A stretch of 64,000 bases of DNA from Pterois miles (Eukaryota; Chordata; Actinopteri; Perciformes; Scorpaenidae). Below are positions 25,436 to 37,900 of this stretch, in pieces. The stretch's first letter is position 1; the number at the start of each line of letters is the position of its first letter. The stretch is taken from contig CAMQGK010000052.1 of the NCBI GenBank assembly GCA_947000775.1, positions 31,278,501-31,342,500 of the forward strand, read 5' to 3'. Both the position numbers and the translations under genes were made by a program. The notes beneath the pieces are model-generated. The model was not told the DNA's origin and searched no databases. It saw only the letters and a list, made by a program, of their open reading frames with translations.

Positions 25436-25856
25436 GGTAAAAGAGAGGTAGACAGAACCAAGTAAACAGGTAGAGGTAATTAGAGGTATAAGAGAGAGGA
25501 AGAGAGAGCAGTAGAGGTTAATAGAGGTAAATAGAGCCAACCAAAGAGGTAGAAGAAGAGAGAGGTAGCGATAGAGAGGTATATAAAAGAGGTAGACGTA
25601 AATAGGTACAAGAGAGAGAGATAGAAAGAGACAAGTAAAGAGAGGTGTAAAGATGAAGAGAGAGAGGTGAAAAGAGGTAGAGGGAGAAGAGAGAGGGGTA
25701 AAAGACAAGAGAAGGGTAAAGAGATGTAAAGATAGGAGTAAAAGAGGTAGACGTAAGTGGAGAGGTAGAAGAGATAGAGGTAAATAGGTAGAAGAGAGAG
25801 AGGTAGAAAGAGACGAGTGAAGAGGTAGAGGAGGTAGAGAGGGGTAGAGGTAAAGA
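25436..25856 (+). repeat. Block A'' of the purine array (third, partial copy)
   Basis: Third direct copy starting GGTAAAAGAGAGGTAGACAG, internally shortened, closing the array at a sharp transition into unique sequence. Confidence 0.8.
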
Positions 25857-26239
25857 GCATCTCTATCTACACTGTAATAAATGATTTTACTTTATTAGTT
25901 GTATATTCTGACATTTTTACGACTTTTTCAGTCTTAGTCAACCTGGACTCTTTATTTGCCCAACAATCAGAAAAATAATCAGCAGGCTGATTGATAATTC
26001 AAATTTTAAATTGCAGCGAAAATGTAGTTTCATGATGTAAGCTAGTAAATCAATGTCTGCTGCTTGTCTGTTGTATAGAAATGTATTTTACACCACCGTC
26101 CTGTTTATTCTAAATCTGACCTGTTGTAGTTTTCAGCTGTCCATTACTGTTGTGATCTGACTGAAAACAGACGTTTTGTTCATCATCACCTTTCTGACCC
26201 CATTACAGAGATGAGTGATATATGGTCAGTCTCCAGCTC
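25857..26239. other. Unique AT-rich spacer, no gene seen
   Basis: Ordinary-looking sequence between the purine array and the 46/50-bp tandem repeat. No open frame, RNA gene or recognisable repeat. Confidence 0.6.
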
Positions 26240-26563
26240 CACCTCCCAAGTAGAGAGGACGCCCAACCTGGCAACCGTGACTGAGCACTAACATCTGCCA
26301 CAGAGGATCCAACCTGGCAACTGTGACTGAGCACTAACATCTGCCACAGAGAGGACGCCCAACCTGGCAACCGTGACTGAGCACTAACATCTGCCACAGA
26401 GGATCCAACCTGGCAACCGTGACTGAGCACTAACATCTGCCACAGAGGATCCAACCTGGCAACCGTGACTGAGCACTAACATCTGCCACAGAGGATCCAA
26501 CCTGGCAACCGTGACTGAGCACTAACATCTGCCTCAGAGAGGACGCCCAACCTGGCAACCGTG
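26240..26563 (+). repeat. Tandem repeat, 46- and 50-bp units, about seven copies
   Basis: The unit is CCAACCTGGCAACCGTGACT, GAGCACTAACATCTGCCACA, then GAGGAT (46 bp) or GAGAGGACGC (50 bp). Unit starts: 26263, 26309, 26359, 26405, 26451, 26497, 26547. The minus-strand open frames across it are by-products of the repeat. Confidence 0.93.
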
Positions 26564-26799
26564 AGGACCCCCCCCCCTCCCCCACTACTGCCAACCTGTA
26601 AGATCTCAGCACAGTAACACTGTCAAGTGCACTTTGTTTTAATGAAATAAAGTGACGGGAACATTTCATCACCTCGTTAGTCGCTGTTTTATGACACAAA
26701 AGGAGTCGGGTTGAATGATTAAAGGTGTGCCATGCGATACCCAGAGCATTAAAATATCATCAATAACTTATTCATATAAAGATATAGAGGAGTAATGTC

Positions 26800-27225
26800 T
26801 ACCGGACTACTGGACTTAGATTTGTCTCTGAAGACGTTTTGGCCCTTATCCAAGTGGCTTCATCAGTTCGTAAGGCTACAGTCTGACTAGTCACCACTAG
26901 TCTGAGTTGAACCTATAGTTGAACTCATCACGGCGACAGAGACAGCTATAAGAATAAACAATCTGAATGAGACTGAAGCCGAGCAGCTTAGACTCAAAGT
27001 GTCGGCAGCTTTGTCCAGTGCCAAGACCCCACCTTCAAACCAGTCAGGAAAGAAAAGCCGTGGTATCTCTGAGCAAGGACAACAACATCACAATCCTTCC
27101 AGCTGATAAAGGGAGATGCACAGTCACTCAATACAAAAGATTACCTAGCTAAAGTAGCCACACAACTCAATGACACCAGCACCGAAACGTCTTCAGAGAC
27201 AAATCGAAGTCCAGTTGCCTTCGAT
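26800..27225. mobile_element. Penelope-like retroelement remnant with inverted terminal copies
   Basis: On the plus strand 26967-27152 reads a short frame with LSKDNNITILPADKGRCTV, the conserved N-terminal PADKG motif of Penelope-like reverse transcriptases. Outside it, the same ~32-bp terminal sequence (AACGTCTTCAGAGACAAAT...AAGTCCAGT) occurs inverted at 26809-26840 and direct at 27184-27215. The minus-strand copy continues into CTGATGAAGCCACTTGGATA, a decayed hammerhead-type core as known from such elements. Most of the element is missing. Confidence 0.65.
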
Positions 27226-30200
27226 TCAATTGTTGCCAGAATGAATATGACCTGGATGAATGAGAACATTCCCAGACTTATAACCGTTATCTCTGTTAGC
27301 ACAGTTAGCTGCAAGCCGCTGGCTCAGCCGTCACTGTGCTGAGAGCCTCGCGGAGGCAACAGAAATGCTCCAAATCTTGTATTTAGCAGTGAGAGCAGCT
27401 AATCAAAGCTTTAGTTCGATATTTGAAGCTTGCTGAGTTGGATGAGAAACTCAAAACCACTTATATCTGTAATTACAGTCAACAGCTGGTTAGCTTAGCT
27501 TAGCACTCGCTCTGTTTAAAAGGCAAAAATAACCTAAAGCTCAATTATTAACCTGTTATAAATAAATAAATACTTTTTAATGTAGATATATTCATATTTA
27601 TGAATAAAACGTTAACAATTGAGCTTTAGGAGGATTTTGTTACCTTTTTTATGGTTTAATTTGTACAAAACCTGAAGTGTAAAACATTGGTATCAGTCAT
27701 CGGTCAAATTTTAAAGTTAGGCATCAATATCAGCCCATGCTTTTACAATCAGTGCATCCCTATAAACCTAACTTCAATAGGTAAGAATATTTAATTTATC
27801 TCATGTTGTGTCCTCACAATAAAACAGTAGACGAGCCAATTAATTAGAGTATTTTCAGACACTACTTGTCTCTGAACGGTCAGTGTGAACCTAAAATCTA
27901 AAATCACTCCGGTTAAAGCAGCGCAGCCCATATTTTAAAGTAACAAACATCTCTGTGCTCTTTGCAAAATATCATTTATTCATGTCTACATCAGGATATG
28001 CGGTCACATGGTCCAAAAACTGTTACGACTAGAAAAATCAACGCTAATGGTTCGTACATTTAGAAAAACAAAGACATAGGACACCAGTCACCATCTACAG
28101 TCTGTTTTTACTAAAATAGTCTATTGTGGCACACACATGGTCTGTTTCCTCGCACGTACATGACTAAACAATGCAATGAAAAAATCATGGGATTATATTT
28201 AAATAAGTTTAAATCCAGATTTGCCTCTTTCTTCATAATATGTCCAAGTTTGCGTAAACTATCAAACTGGACAAAAAAATGTAGAAAAACAGAGCACTAA
28301 CTGAGATCTGAAGGGTCATTAGTTGGATGATAGTTTACCTTTGGTGTGGTCTATAGTTTAAGATTCAACAGCGACTATTAGATGCTGGTTGGGTAAACGT
28401 TAACTCGGAGCATAAATAAGGATGACATGAAGCTACTTCACAAGACAAACACTAATGAACTAGCAGACTTCTGTTTTGGGGGATTTTCCCACTCTTTCAG
28501 GTATTTTTTCTTTTTTTTTGTGAGTGAGATGAAATTTTCATTCACATCTTGTTTTTGTAAAATCAAGCCAGAAGTTAGATTACCGTTTTTGTTATCTTGA
28601 TACCGATGCCGGCATATGAGAGAACAGAATTATGTCTCAAAAAGACTAAATAGTCGAACAGCACAGAGATAAAAAAAAACAGAGAAACCTCACTAGTAAT
28701 ATAACGAGATGCACTGCCGTTCAAAAGTTTGGAATTAGATGTCATGTTGTTTTTCATCTTTCCTTCAGTAATATCTAGTTTAACAGTGATAAAAACAGTG
28801 TAATTTACATTTGAAATAGTTTTGGCCACAACAGAAGAATTCAATTTTATTGTGTACTTGACAAACCTCTTCCTTTTGAATGCGTTCACACCAAATGCGA
28901 AGCGAAATATCGGCATCATTTGTGTTCATTCACATCACTCTTACTAGACGCGCCAGAGAGGAGGAACATTCACCTCCATGTAGACACCAACAGTGTGTCA
29001 TCAGCCACGATCACTGTTGCTGCTGTTGTGGAAGAAAGCCAAACGCAGCCATGCCTGGGTTCACGGCATCATCCGGCGGCGCTCGGTGGGTTCCAGCACG
29101 CTGTATTCACCGTATCTAGTGAGCCGTACGTCGCTGCAGCGGTATGAACCCAAAATAAACCGACTGTGCTGTGATTTAATAACAATAAATGGATCAAAAG
29201 GATGCTGAAGAAACTACATAATGATGCAGATTTGTAAAAAGTCTGAATTGATGCTTTGTCAGGTCTGTAAGCAAAACGACAAGCAAACAACTTCTAAAAT
29301 GTGAGTTTTTTAAATGGAGTTCAGCTCAGTCAGGGCTAGGCTATGCTAATACTGTAGCTGCTCCATCAACACTCCAGATAATGTCATCTAGGCGTAAATA
29401 TGGCAGCGACGTTGTTTCTACCATAGACAGTCTGGTTTATTCTCTCCAGACATGTACGATCGTAGCTCTGGGAGCTCAGCGACGATATTTCGATTTCGAT
29501 ATTTCCTCCATTTGTAAATCACGTCAGGACATCAGTGTAAACAGGAGGAGAACCTCAGCGCTGACGGGCTTTCATCACACGTCATGAAAATTTCATGTTC
29601 AAGTTGAAATATTTCAACTGGCATGAATTGTTGTTGTAATCACTGCGCAGAAAGTTCGCTTCACGTTTGGTGTGGATGCCCTATAAGGGCACTCCGATCG
29701 GGAGTTTTGGAGTTGTTCACCGATACCAATCACAGGGTCTGTTTAAAGCCATTTATCTGCACCATCTACTTCTCTGTATTTGTCTGTAAGCCGGTCCAGA
29801 TTTCAGTGATCCAGAATCTGGTCAAATATTATCGGTTTAAAATCATTTGATAGGCAGGTGATATAAAGGCATCATCATGAACACTCAACATTTTTTGTGT
29901 CCTCTCAGCTGGAGCCACGGCAGCAGTGGTCTCCGTCATTGTCATTAGACCTGATTGGTTTCAGAAGGACTGTACCGAATAGTTCGTACGTTGATATTTG
30001 GATTCTATAATCAATATTTTTGCATCATGTCTCTCCAATCTACACTAATCAGCGTTTCTTCGATATTCATTCTGCAGCGACGCGGCGATCTGCTCTGGTG
30101 TTTCATCGAGTGCGTCAGGTCAGCCAAGTAGAGGCGAAGTGAAGATAACGTCGTTCTCGTGTCGTTATACTATTGATAGATTTAGATTCCAGTGGTGGCT

Positions 30201-31139
30201 GTGCAGGATTGTTTCTGACACGCGTGATCCAAATATTTCCAAAACGTTGGGTCAACACTCAACACAAATATTTGTTGTTTAGCCTTTCAAAAACTACATT
30301 TTCACTGTGGTCTGTTTGCTCTCTCGCCTGTTGCAGATAGATCAGCTACACATTCATAAAAACATGAAGATTAATTTAGTGTGGAAATTAAATCTTAGCC
30401 TGTTTTAACACAACTCAAAGTGTTATTTTCACTGGACATGATGACCGGTATGTAATGTAGTTTCACTGTCTGATCTATTTAAGTAAGAACACAGTCAAAA
30501 TAGATCACAATATAATCTATAAGGTTAAATATTATTTAGAAGAGCCATTTGAAATCATTAATCACATTAAGATGCTGCTACTAGCGGTGCTACTTTTGTG
30601 TTTATACCTTTAAGACCGATGCGACGTGCAGGTGTTTTTCTGTTCAGTAAGATAATATATTATATATTACAGACACAATATTTTGTACACAACCATTTAC
30701 GTTCTTGCATTGCAGAATCAATGTGTCATCTGATCGTCTCTTCTAAACAGCCTTTATAGAGATCAAACTATTTAGAACGAATACCGGCCGTTAATGATCG
30801 GTGACAGATTGATCGAAGCACCCTTACTTCATACATCAGTTTGTAAAGAGGACTTTCTACAACCTAAAAGACTATTCAAACATATAGATTAGTCCTGTCA
30901 GACACCCGATCAAGCTTTGTGGAGGGAAATTACAAACTTTTGAACGGTGTGTTTACAACACAGCGGATAATACGACCAGTGATTATAATTCTTTTAGAGA
31001 GCCATCCGAATTGCCACGTTACTGGTGGGAAAAGGTCATTTAAAGGCAACGGGTGAGTTTTTAAGACAGGGCCGACACATAATAACATAAATGAAAATGT
31101 TGGCATTACAGTGTCACAGTTAACCACCTATGAAGTGCC
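27226..31139. other. Intergenic stretch, no gene supported
   Basis: Open frames up to 114 codons lack recognisable domains or splice context. Fragments of dispersed repeats are visible: CAGCTGGTTAGCTTAGCTTA near 27482, and the inverted pair CCGTTCAAAAGTTTG at about 28716 (plus) and 30945 (minus). Confidence 0.5.
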
Positions 31140-31707
31140 TTAAAGGAACAGTGTGTAGCTATTAGAGGCATCTACTGGCAGAAATGGGATATAACATTAA
31201 AGGTACTATCTGTAACTTTGAGAAAATTATTAATGACACTGGTGGCTGTTAACTGAACTGCAGTCAGCATTCTGTCATTCGCACGTTTCACCATATCTGT
31301 CATGTGTAATCTCCAGGAAAACTAACCAGCTTTCCATCTGCAAATGACTTCATTGGCTAACGTTACAAAGCAAAACCGTCCCAAGTCTTTTACATTAAAA
31401 ACAGCTCATATAGTACATATAGTACCTTTACTAAGCATGTTTTCTTTAGTGTATAATCACCTGAATATCGATGTTTCTGTTAGCTTAATGAGCCGTTTAT
31501 ATCTACATAGGGAGCAGGTCCTATTCATGGAGTCCTCCATGTTTCTACAGCAGCCCAGAACGGACAAACCAAACTGGCTCTAGACTGGGACGGTCATGTT
31601 TTCACATCGGTCATTGTGGTTCTCCAACTCACTTGGCACACGGGAGAAATTTCAGTAAGTTGCAGTCTGCAGCCTCGGATAGATGCCACTACACACTGCA
31701 CCTTTAA
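31140..31707. mobile_element. TTAA-ended MITE just downstream of the myo7a stop codon
   Basis: 568 bp with inverted ends TTAAAGGAACAGTGTGTAG and, on the minus strand, TTAAAGGTGCAGTGTGTAG (17 of 19 match). I recognise the ends as a common teleost dispersed repeat. It includes the frame at 31344-31583, which has no known domain. Confidence 0.7.
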
Positions 31708-31825
31708 CAACCACACTGTGGGACAATTCAGGCAGTTTTGTATGACGATAAGTGCTTTTTGTTTACGTGTGTTCACACTGTGCGTGTGTGAGTGAATGTA
31801 GAAGTGACTGACTGAGTTTCCAGCC
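31309..31825 (-). other. myo7a 3' flank / probable 3' UTR region
   Basis: Sequence directly downstream of the stop codon. No clear AATAAA (plus-strand TTTATT) is seen before about 29436-29441, so the end of the transcript cannot be placed. Most of this stretch is the TTAA-ended dispersed element listed separately. Confidence 0.4.
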
Positions 31826-31832
31826 GCTCTGC

Positions 31833-31922
31833 TCACTTGTTGCCGCGGGACGTTCGCTGTTTGGTCATGGTCGTCAGCATCTGGCTGATGTACGAGGTCA
31901 GGAGGTCGTCCATTTTGTAGCC
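31833..31922 (-). CDS. myo7a: myo7a terminal coding exon with stop codon
   Basis: 29 codons and TGA: GYKMDDLLTSYISQMLTTMT then KQRTSRGNK. Acceptor CCCCTCAG. The stop codon is at 31833-31835 on the minus strand. The protein ends with a basic tail as in other vertebrate myosin VIIa. Confidence 0.97.
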   Translation of the reverse strand, partial: GYKMDDLLTSYISQMLTTMTKQRTSRGNK

Positions 31923-34900
31923 CTGAGGGGTCAAAGGTCAGAATCAGAAACAGGTTTATTGACGAGTGGGTTTTTCCACATATGAGGAATTTGACTTTGT
32001 ATCTTGGTGCAGAATGATCACAATAAGCATAGTGAGAGAAAAAAAAAACAAGTACTGCAGGTAAAACTCTCAGTAGACACTTAATATTTTAAACAAACAT
32101 ATTTTAGTGTATTTTCATCAAATCTATAGTTACAGTTGTAGTCAACGAGTAGCAGAGCTGTCATAAAGGCTTTGTTATAAAGGTGATATTGCCTTTGAAA
32201 TTAAGATTTCTGCCAGGTGAGGATAAAAAAATCGTTTTTCCTTTATTGCATCCTGACTGGACTCTCCATGGTAATGCAGTTTAATTTACTTACAATTTAT
32301 TTCTTTTTTATTTAAGGTTAAATAATTATAAAGGGACATAAAAAACCAGCAGCAACAACATATAAAAAAGGGGGAAAAAGTGCTACCTGTTGTAACAGAG
32401 CAGCGTCAAGAGGTAAGTTCATATTCATATACAACCAAACTCATATATAGATAGAAATATCTATATCTACCTATGCATTCATTTACATATCAACTTTTAC
32501 TCCAATCTTCAACCTGAGTCAAAATCTCCCACCCATGTTCAAAAATTATAATCTGTTCTTTAATCCAGTTAACATCTTTCTCAAAAACCCACCGTCTCCA
32601 AAACATTTTGAAGCGTTCAGTGTTTAATCGCTGTCTTTTTGTGACTTTAAATATACATGATTGCTATTTATTTATGTTCCTTAGCTTCTTACCTTTCAAA
32701 TATATGCATATAATCCTTATGATTGCGGAGCAAGTCATTTTGGGTGGTTAATTCAGAACGAAAATATAGGCAAGTTTATCAGTTTTTAAGTGGTTAAATA
32801 CATAATAGAAATTTACAATAAAGTATATCCGTTTTAAAAGTAAAAGCGATGAAAATGAAGAGGATTGCATGAGCAAAATATTAAAACATACTGAACTAAA
32901 TTGATATTTATTTATTGGGATTTATTGCTTTTTTTGTGATTTACATGGTTTTGATGTGAAGTATTTACTGTGATTTTGAAATTGTTTCTTCCACATGAAT
33001 AATGAATTGTTCTTCTCTGATGGTATTCTTTCATTTGATGGAAATATTTTTATAGTTCACCAACGCTGAGGTGGAAGAAACGAAGCCAGACATGCAAAAT
33101 TATTGAATCGTCTTTACAGTTTTACGTGTCTGAGCGTCTCTAAAGGGCTCATCTGACAGAGGACACAAACAGTGGCCTCCTGGGAGGAAGTCTGGTGTTT
33201 ATTTGACCCATCCCACCTCCCTGTATGTGGCATTTGTTGCTCTTTATACTTCCTGGTTTACGTTCAAATAAATCTGAAATGATTTTGTGGGACATATATG
33301 ATACACTGCATTACTTTTTGTTGGTGTAGCTACAAAGTGGATAAAAACAGCCTATATATTTAAACTCTGCAAACCCTTATTGTCTGCTTATTCTGACCGC
33401 TGCAGTGCTTCATGTTAAATTCAGTGTCTCACCAGTGAGGTCTCACACAGCAGCTTGCTGCCTCGCACCAGGTTTCCGATGGTGATGTGGAAGTACGTGT
33501 TGCCGCTGCTCCAGTTGGAGATCTTAGTGAAGGGGTGGGTGGTGAGGATGTCCTGGAGGAAACAGGAAACTGTTGTTAGCAGGCACAGTACAGTACTCTG
33601 CCGAAGATCGTGACAAACCGCAGTGCCTGATCAAGACAGCAGGTCGGATCATCGGGACCGATCAGGTGGCTGTAGCACACCCGTACAGGGACCGTATTGA
33701 AAAAAAAAAAAAGAAAAGCTGATCAGATCCTCAATGATGCTACTCTGTTGGACTGTACTATGTATAGAGTATATTTTCTGTACTGTGGAGGGTGTTTTTT
33801 TTTTTTTTGTACCCAGAAACTGCAGACTATGAGACACTGAGCATGAGACATTATGTGTCTGGGATGTTACGAGGGTACAGATGGGATGCGTTCCCCAAAC
33901 ACACACACAACACACTGAGCACATCACATGAAATATTTAGAGATATTTAACTAAAAGAGCAGATTCATGACGACGTGTTGACGCGTCTCTGAACGGCTTC
34001 AACTGAAGGACCCGTCATGACCGACTCGAGTGTAGACTCGTGTATTCGGCACTAGACGTAACTCAAAGTTGTTTACTGAAGCTGTAGAAACAAATATTTT
34101 AGATTATGTGATTTTTAAATACTGTGACCTTGTGTACCCACCTTAGACTTGGGATCAATGAGACTGACTCCATGTTTGTTGATCGCTATCAGGAGGGTTT
34201 CTGGGTAATTTGGATCAGTTGTTTGCTGTAGAAAAAAAAAAAGAAAATAGAATAATTAATAAAACTTTTCACACAGTACTGAAAAAAAATAGTGGTGGAA
34301 TGTAAGTACAGTCACCCTGTACTTGGATGTGCCATTTTGTGGTACTTTATACTTTTACTCCTCTACATGTATTAGAGCTTTAGTTACTTTGCAGTAGAGA
34401 TGACCTGAATGCTTTGAAGCTTTGACTGTTATTCTATGCTACTATTCAAATGCTTTGTGTTTTACATCTTCTTATTTTTTATGGTACGTATAAATGAATT
34501 ATTAGCAACATGAATAATTAGTTATTCTCAGACAGATATCGCTGTTTGCTATGTGTAGAGGTGTGTTTGTCCTGGAGGATGTCCATACACTCGGTTTTTC
34601 ACGTGAAACATGACAGAAATAATTATGTGACGTATGGAGAAAAATATGAGCTTGAGAGAGAGAAGTACAATCCTTTCTCTTGTGTTGAAGCATAACGGTA
34701 CCTGGAGCCTCCCTCTCTCAGTGTTGGATCATTTTGGCCTTGTTGCACCTGAACATTGCGTCATGAATGTGGCAAAGCGATGTGTTCAGTCACAAATATC
34801 ATGATAGTCAAATTTTTTTTTAACCGTAAATGGCAGCTTGTTTTGGGTGGAGCTGTTATAAGGCTTTTGACTGTGTTTTTGAGTTGTCATGTTTTTTGAC

Positions 34901-37900
34901 ATCACAAAATTTGGCGTAGAAATCAGCCTTACAGTACAGACAGTTTGTTGTGCGTAGAGGTGTTTGTACCATTAATGTACTATAATATAATATAATATAC
35001 ACTACTGTGAAATTGTCCATTCTGCATAATGAGAACTTTTACTTTTGATGCTTTTAAGCAAAATTTGGAAGGCAGGACTTTAGAGTATTTCTATACTGAA
35101 GTATTAAACGATGTGAGTACTTCTTCCACCACTGACAAGAAGAAAACATGAAAATATCCAACATATCTAAAACGTACACTTCCATTCATCTATTAAATAC
35201 TGATAACTAACGTCTTTACCTTGACTTCAAAAAAGGCCGAACCAAACGTAGTCCACTTGTAGATGATTTTGAGGAAGGAGAGTTTGGCTTCGTCTCGAGT
35301 CTTTCCTGAGTGTTTGTTGAACAGCGACATGATGGACTAAGAAGGAAAAACACACACATTTACTCATTTATTGTCATTTATATTATGTTTACACACTGCA
35401 GCCCCACTGGATTACATTTAGTATTTTTATTTGTAAACTATGGTTAATTTTTATTAAGCCAAATTCAATACTGGAATACCAGTGTACACTCATATATGGT
35501 CTTCCCCTATTAATAATAATACAGTATAATAATACGAATTGCCATAAAACGTGACATTGAGTCCTCAGAGGAGGAATTGTAATAACTTTGTGATCTGACT
35601 TTTCCATCATTAGGTCAACATTTTAATTAACTTTGGTTTATCACTAAATCTATTTATAAATGCGTAAACTGCTCTACATTTATTTTAAGCCTTTTGTTAC
35701 TTTGCAGCTTCAGATTAATATAAAACTATGAAAAAAACTAATACATTATAACATACTATTATAGATTAAACTACCAGCAGTTTATAAAGTAAATGAAAAT
35801 ATATCCATTTTTACCAGCTGCAACATTAAAGTGATTAACACATTAATGCTTCAATAATTATAATTCAATAATGTAATATAATTCTGAAATTGTCCACTTT
35901 GCATTATAAGTACTTTTACTTTGGGCACTTTGAGTATATTTTGTGGGAGTTAAAATAAAAAAGGGTTTACAAAAACACCATAAATAACTACAAATTTAGA
36001 AATACATTAATGAATTAATTTATAAATAATGCAATTTAAAAAGAGAAATAAATTGTGTGAAGTGAATTAAGACAGGTTTTAATCAGACATTTTAAACTTC
36101 TCTGTTAGCATTAGCATTCTCCTGCTACTTTTACTAAATGTATTAGCTATTTGCTAAATCATTTAGCTTCTCCATTTATTAATATTATAAAATTATTAAG
36201 ATTAAGATTAAGATTTATAAAATAAATCAATTTGTAAAGGAATTTATTAATGCCTATTTTATTGTAAAGTTACTTATGAATGAATTAAATTCTGTGTTGC
36301 TCTTTATGTGACTCTTGCGGTCCTCCATACTGTCTCCTCCTCGTAGGAGCTGATTTGACTCTAATACGTCAGCTCACCCTCTTCCAGTCGTCGGGGGACA
36401 GATGTCTGATCTGGTCCTGAGGGACGAGCTCCTTCAGGATCTTGGGAATATTGTGGAAGTGGGATTTATCCTCCTCAAACTTCACTCTGTAGATCAGCGC
36501 CGCCAGCTGGTACACCTCCTCCCTCGAACACTTGTGGTAGCCTCGCAGATACTTTGGCAGCTCCTGCAGAGGAAACACAGTCGCTGTTAAGATGCTGCAC
36601 GTCGGTACATACCTGAAGTCTGAAGTCGTCTGTCAGCTTAATGTCTGTTGTAATTATTGAAGGAACGAAGTCTCCAGACAGTGTCTTCTTTATTATAATT
36701 GGGCAAACAAACATATGCGTTTCAGCAAAAAGCCTTCGTAAGCGTGATCGATCAAGATGTAAAGCCAGTTTTAAATACTCAGATGAGTCACAGCGCCAAT
36801 CAGGGAAGAAACTGGAAGATTACGCAGTAGGATTCATCTGTGAATGTAACGCCCAGACAACTCCTCTCACAACGAGGGAGGTGTGACACAAACAGACGGC
36901 AATAACCAGCAATACGATAAAGAACATGTAGAAAGGCCAAGACCAAAAAATGTAAGAATGGTAACACGTAAAACCACAACAGTCATTCATAAACACTTTC
37001 AAAAGGCTAAATTTAGAAAAGGACCCGACAAAGAAAAATAAATAATCTATGCTTGTAAACTGTACATCATAACATCGTAAGTGCTCAGTGGCTGGAGGGC
37101 CGAAGCTGCCCAGCGCTGCCCAGAAGCACCGGAAAATCAAAAACAGTAAAACTAAGAGCTACGGCTCTTAAAACAGTAAAAACTTTTTTCAGTGTGTACA
37201 GTAAAATAGCAACAGAAAATATAATAGGAAATATGTAGTATAAAAATGTGCTAAGATATAATAGAAGATATGTAGAAAAAAACAGATACATGGAAAAATA
37301 CATGCTAGATATCATAGCAAAATGTAATGGTAAAATATGACAACATTGAGTCTTAGATATTTATATTATTTATGTATCTGTATTTCAGTGCGGTTTGACT
37401 GGTCATGCGTTAGTATCACAAAGTAATGTAGCATTAACATGAAGAAATACCTTAAAAATAGCTGGAAACCATTAAGATTTGTTCATTTCTGAGAGCTGTT
37501 ACTCACTTGGTAGTAGTGGAAGATGGAGTCGGCCATGGAGTCTTTTCCTGGCACGGTATTGGTCCACAGCTTCTTCATGAAGAACACCTGATAGGTCAGC
37601 GAAGGCACTACACCTGCACGGACAGGTGGTACAGATAAACTACCACAGGAAGATGAAAATCATACGAAACATACTAGCTTTAAGTGAATCCTGTTTACCG
37701 TCTTTCACGTGTCTGGCTTTCTTGATCCAGTCAGTCAGGTGCCTCACAAAGTCAAAGAAGAAGTCGCCATCAGGCACACTGATGACCTGGAGAAGCACAA
37801 ACATCCAATCAGCGGCTGTTCTGGAGCTTTCAGTCGAATCACACAACCTTCCTCAGCAACAAAACTTTTAGCCAACATGGACAAGAAGTGCTTAAAGGAA

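Larger units (their letters stand above)
17165..25856. repeat. 8.7-kb polypurine minisatellite array (GA-rich on the plus strand)
   Basis: The core unit is GACGTAGGAGGTAGAAGAGA followed by a variable (GA)n, so about 22-32 bp. The plus strand is nearly all G and A, with T mostly in GTAG and C mostly in ACGT or ACAG. On the minus strand the unit contains no TAA, TAG or TGA in any phase, so three overlapping frames of more than 2,000 codons stay open; they are Leu/Ser/Thr low-complexity and not genes. Subparts: block A at about 17300-18290, core to 24150, block A' to 25080, core to 25435, block A'' to 25856. Confidence 0.95.

Noticed and set aside
17067..25708. Minus-strand open frames of 2,641, 2,225 and 2,087 codons and several shorter ones
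   Set aside because: They overlap in all three frames, consist of Leu/Ser/Thr/Tyr low-complexity sequence, and follow from a repeat unit that lacks stop trinucleotides on that strand. No domain, codon bias or gene structure.
26203..26699. Minus-strand frames reading MLVLSHGCQVGSSVADVSAQ
   Set aside because: They are translations of the 46/50-bp tandem repeat, with frame changes at each 46-to-50 switch.
33600..33930. Possible LINE fragment (KTAGRIIGTDQ in the plus frame)
   Set aside because: Short and frame-broken, with only a weak resemblance to the end of a fish LINE reverse-transcriptase protein; not enough to annotate.
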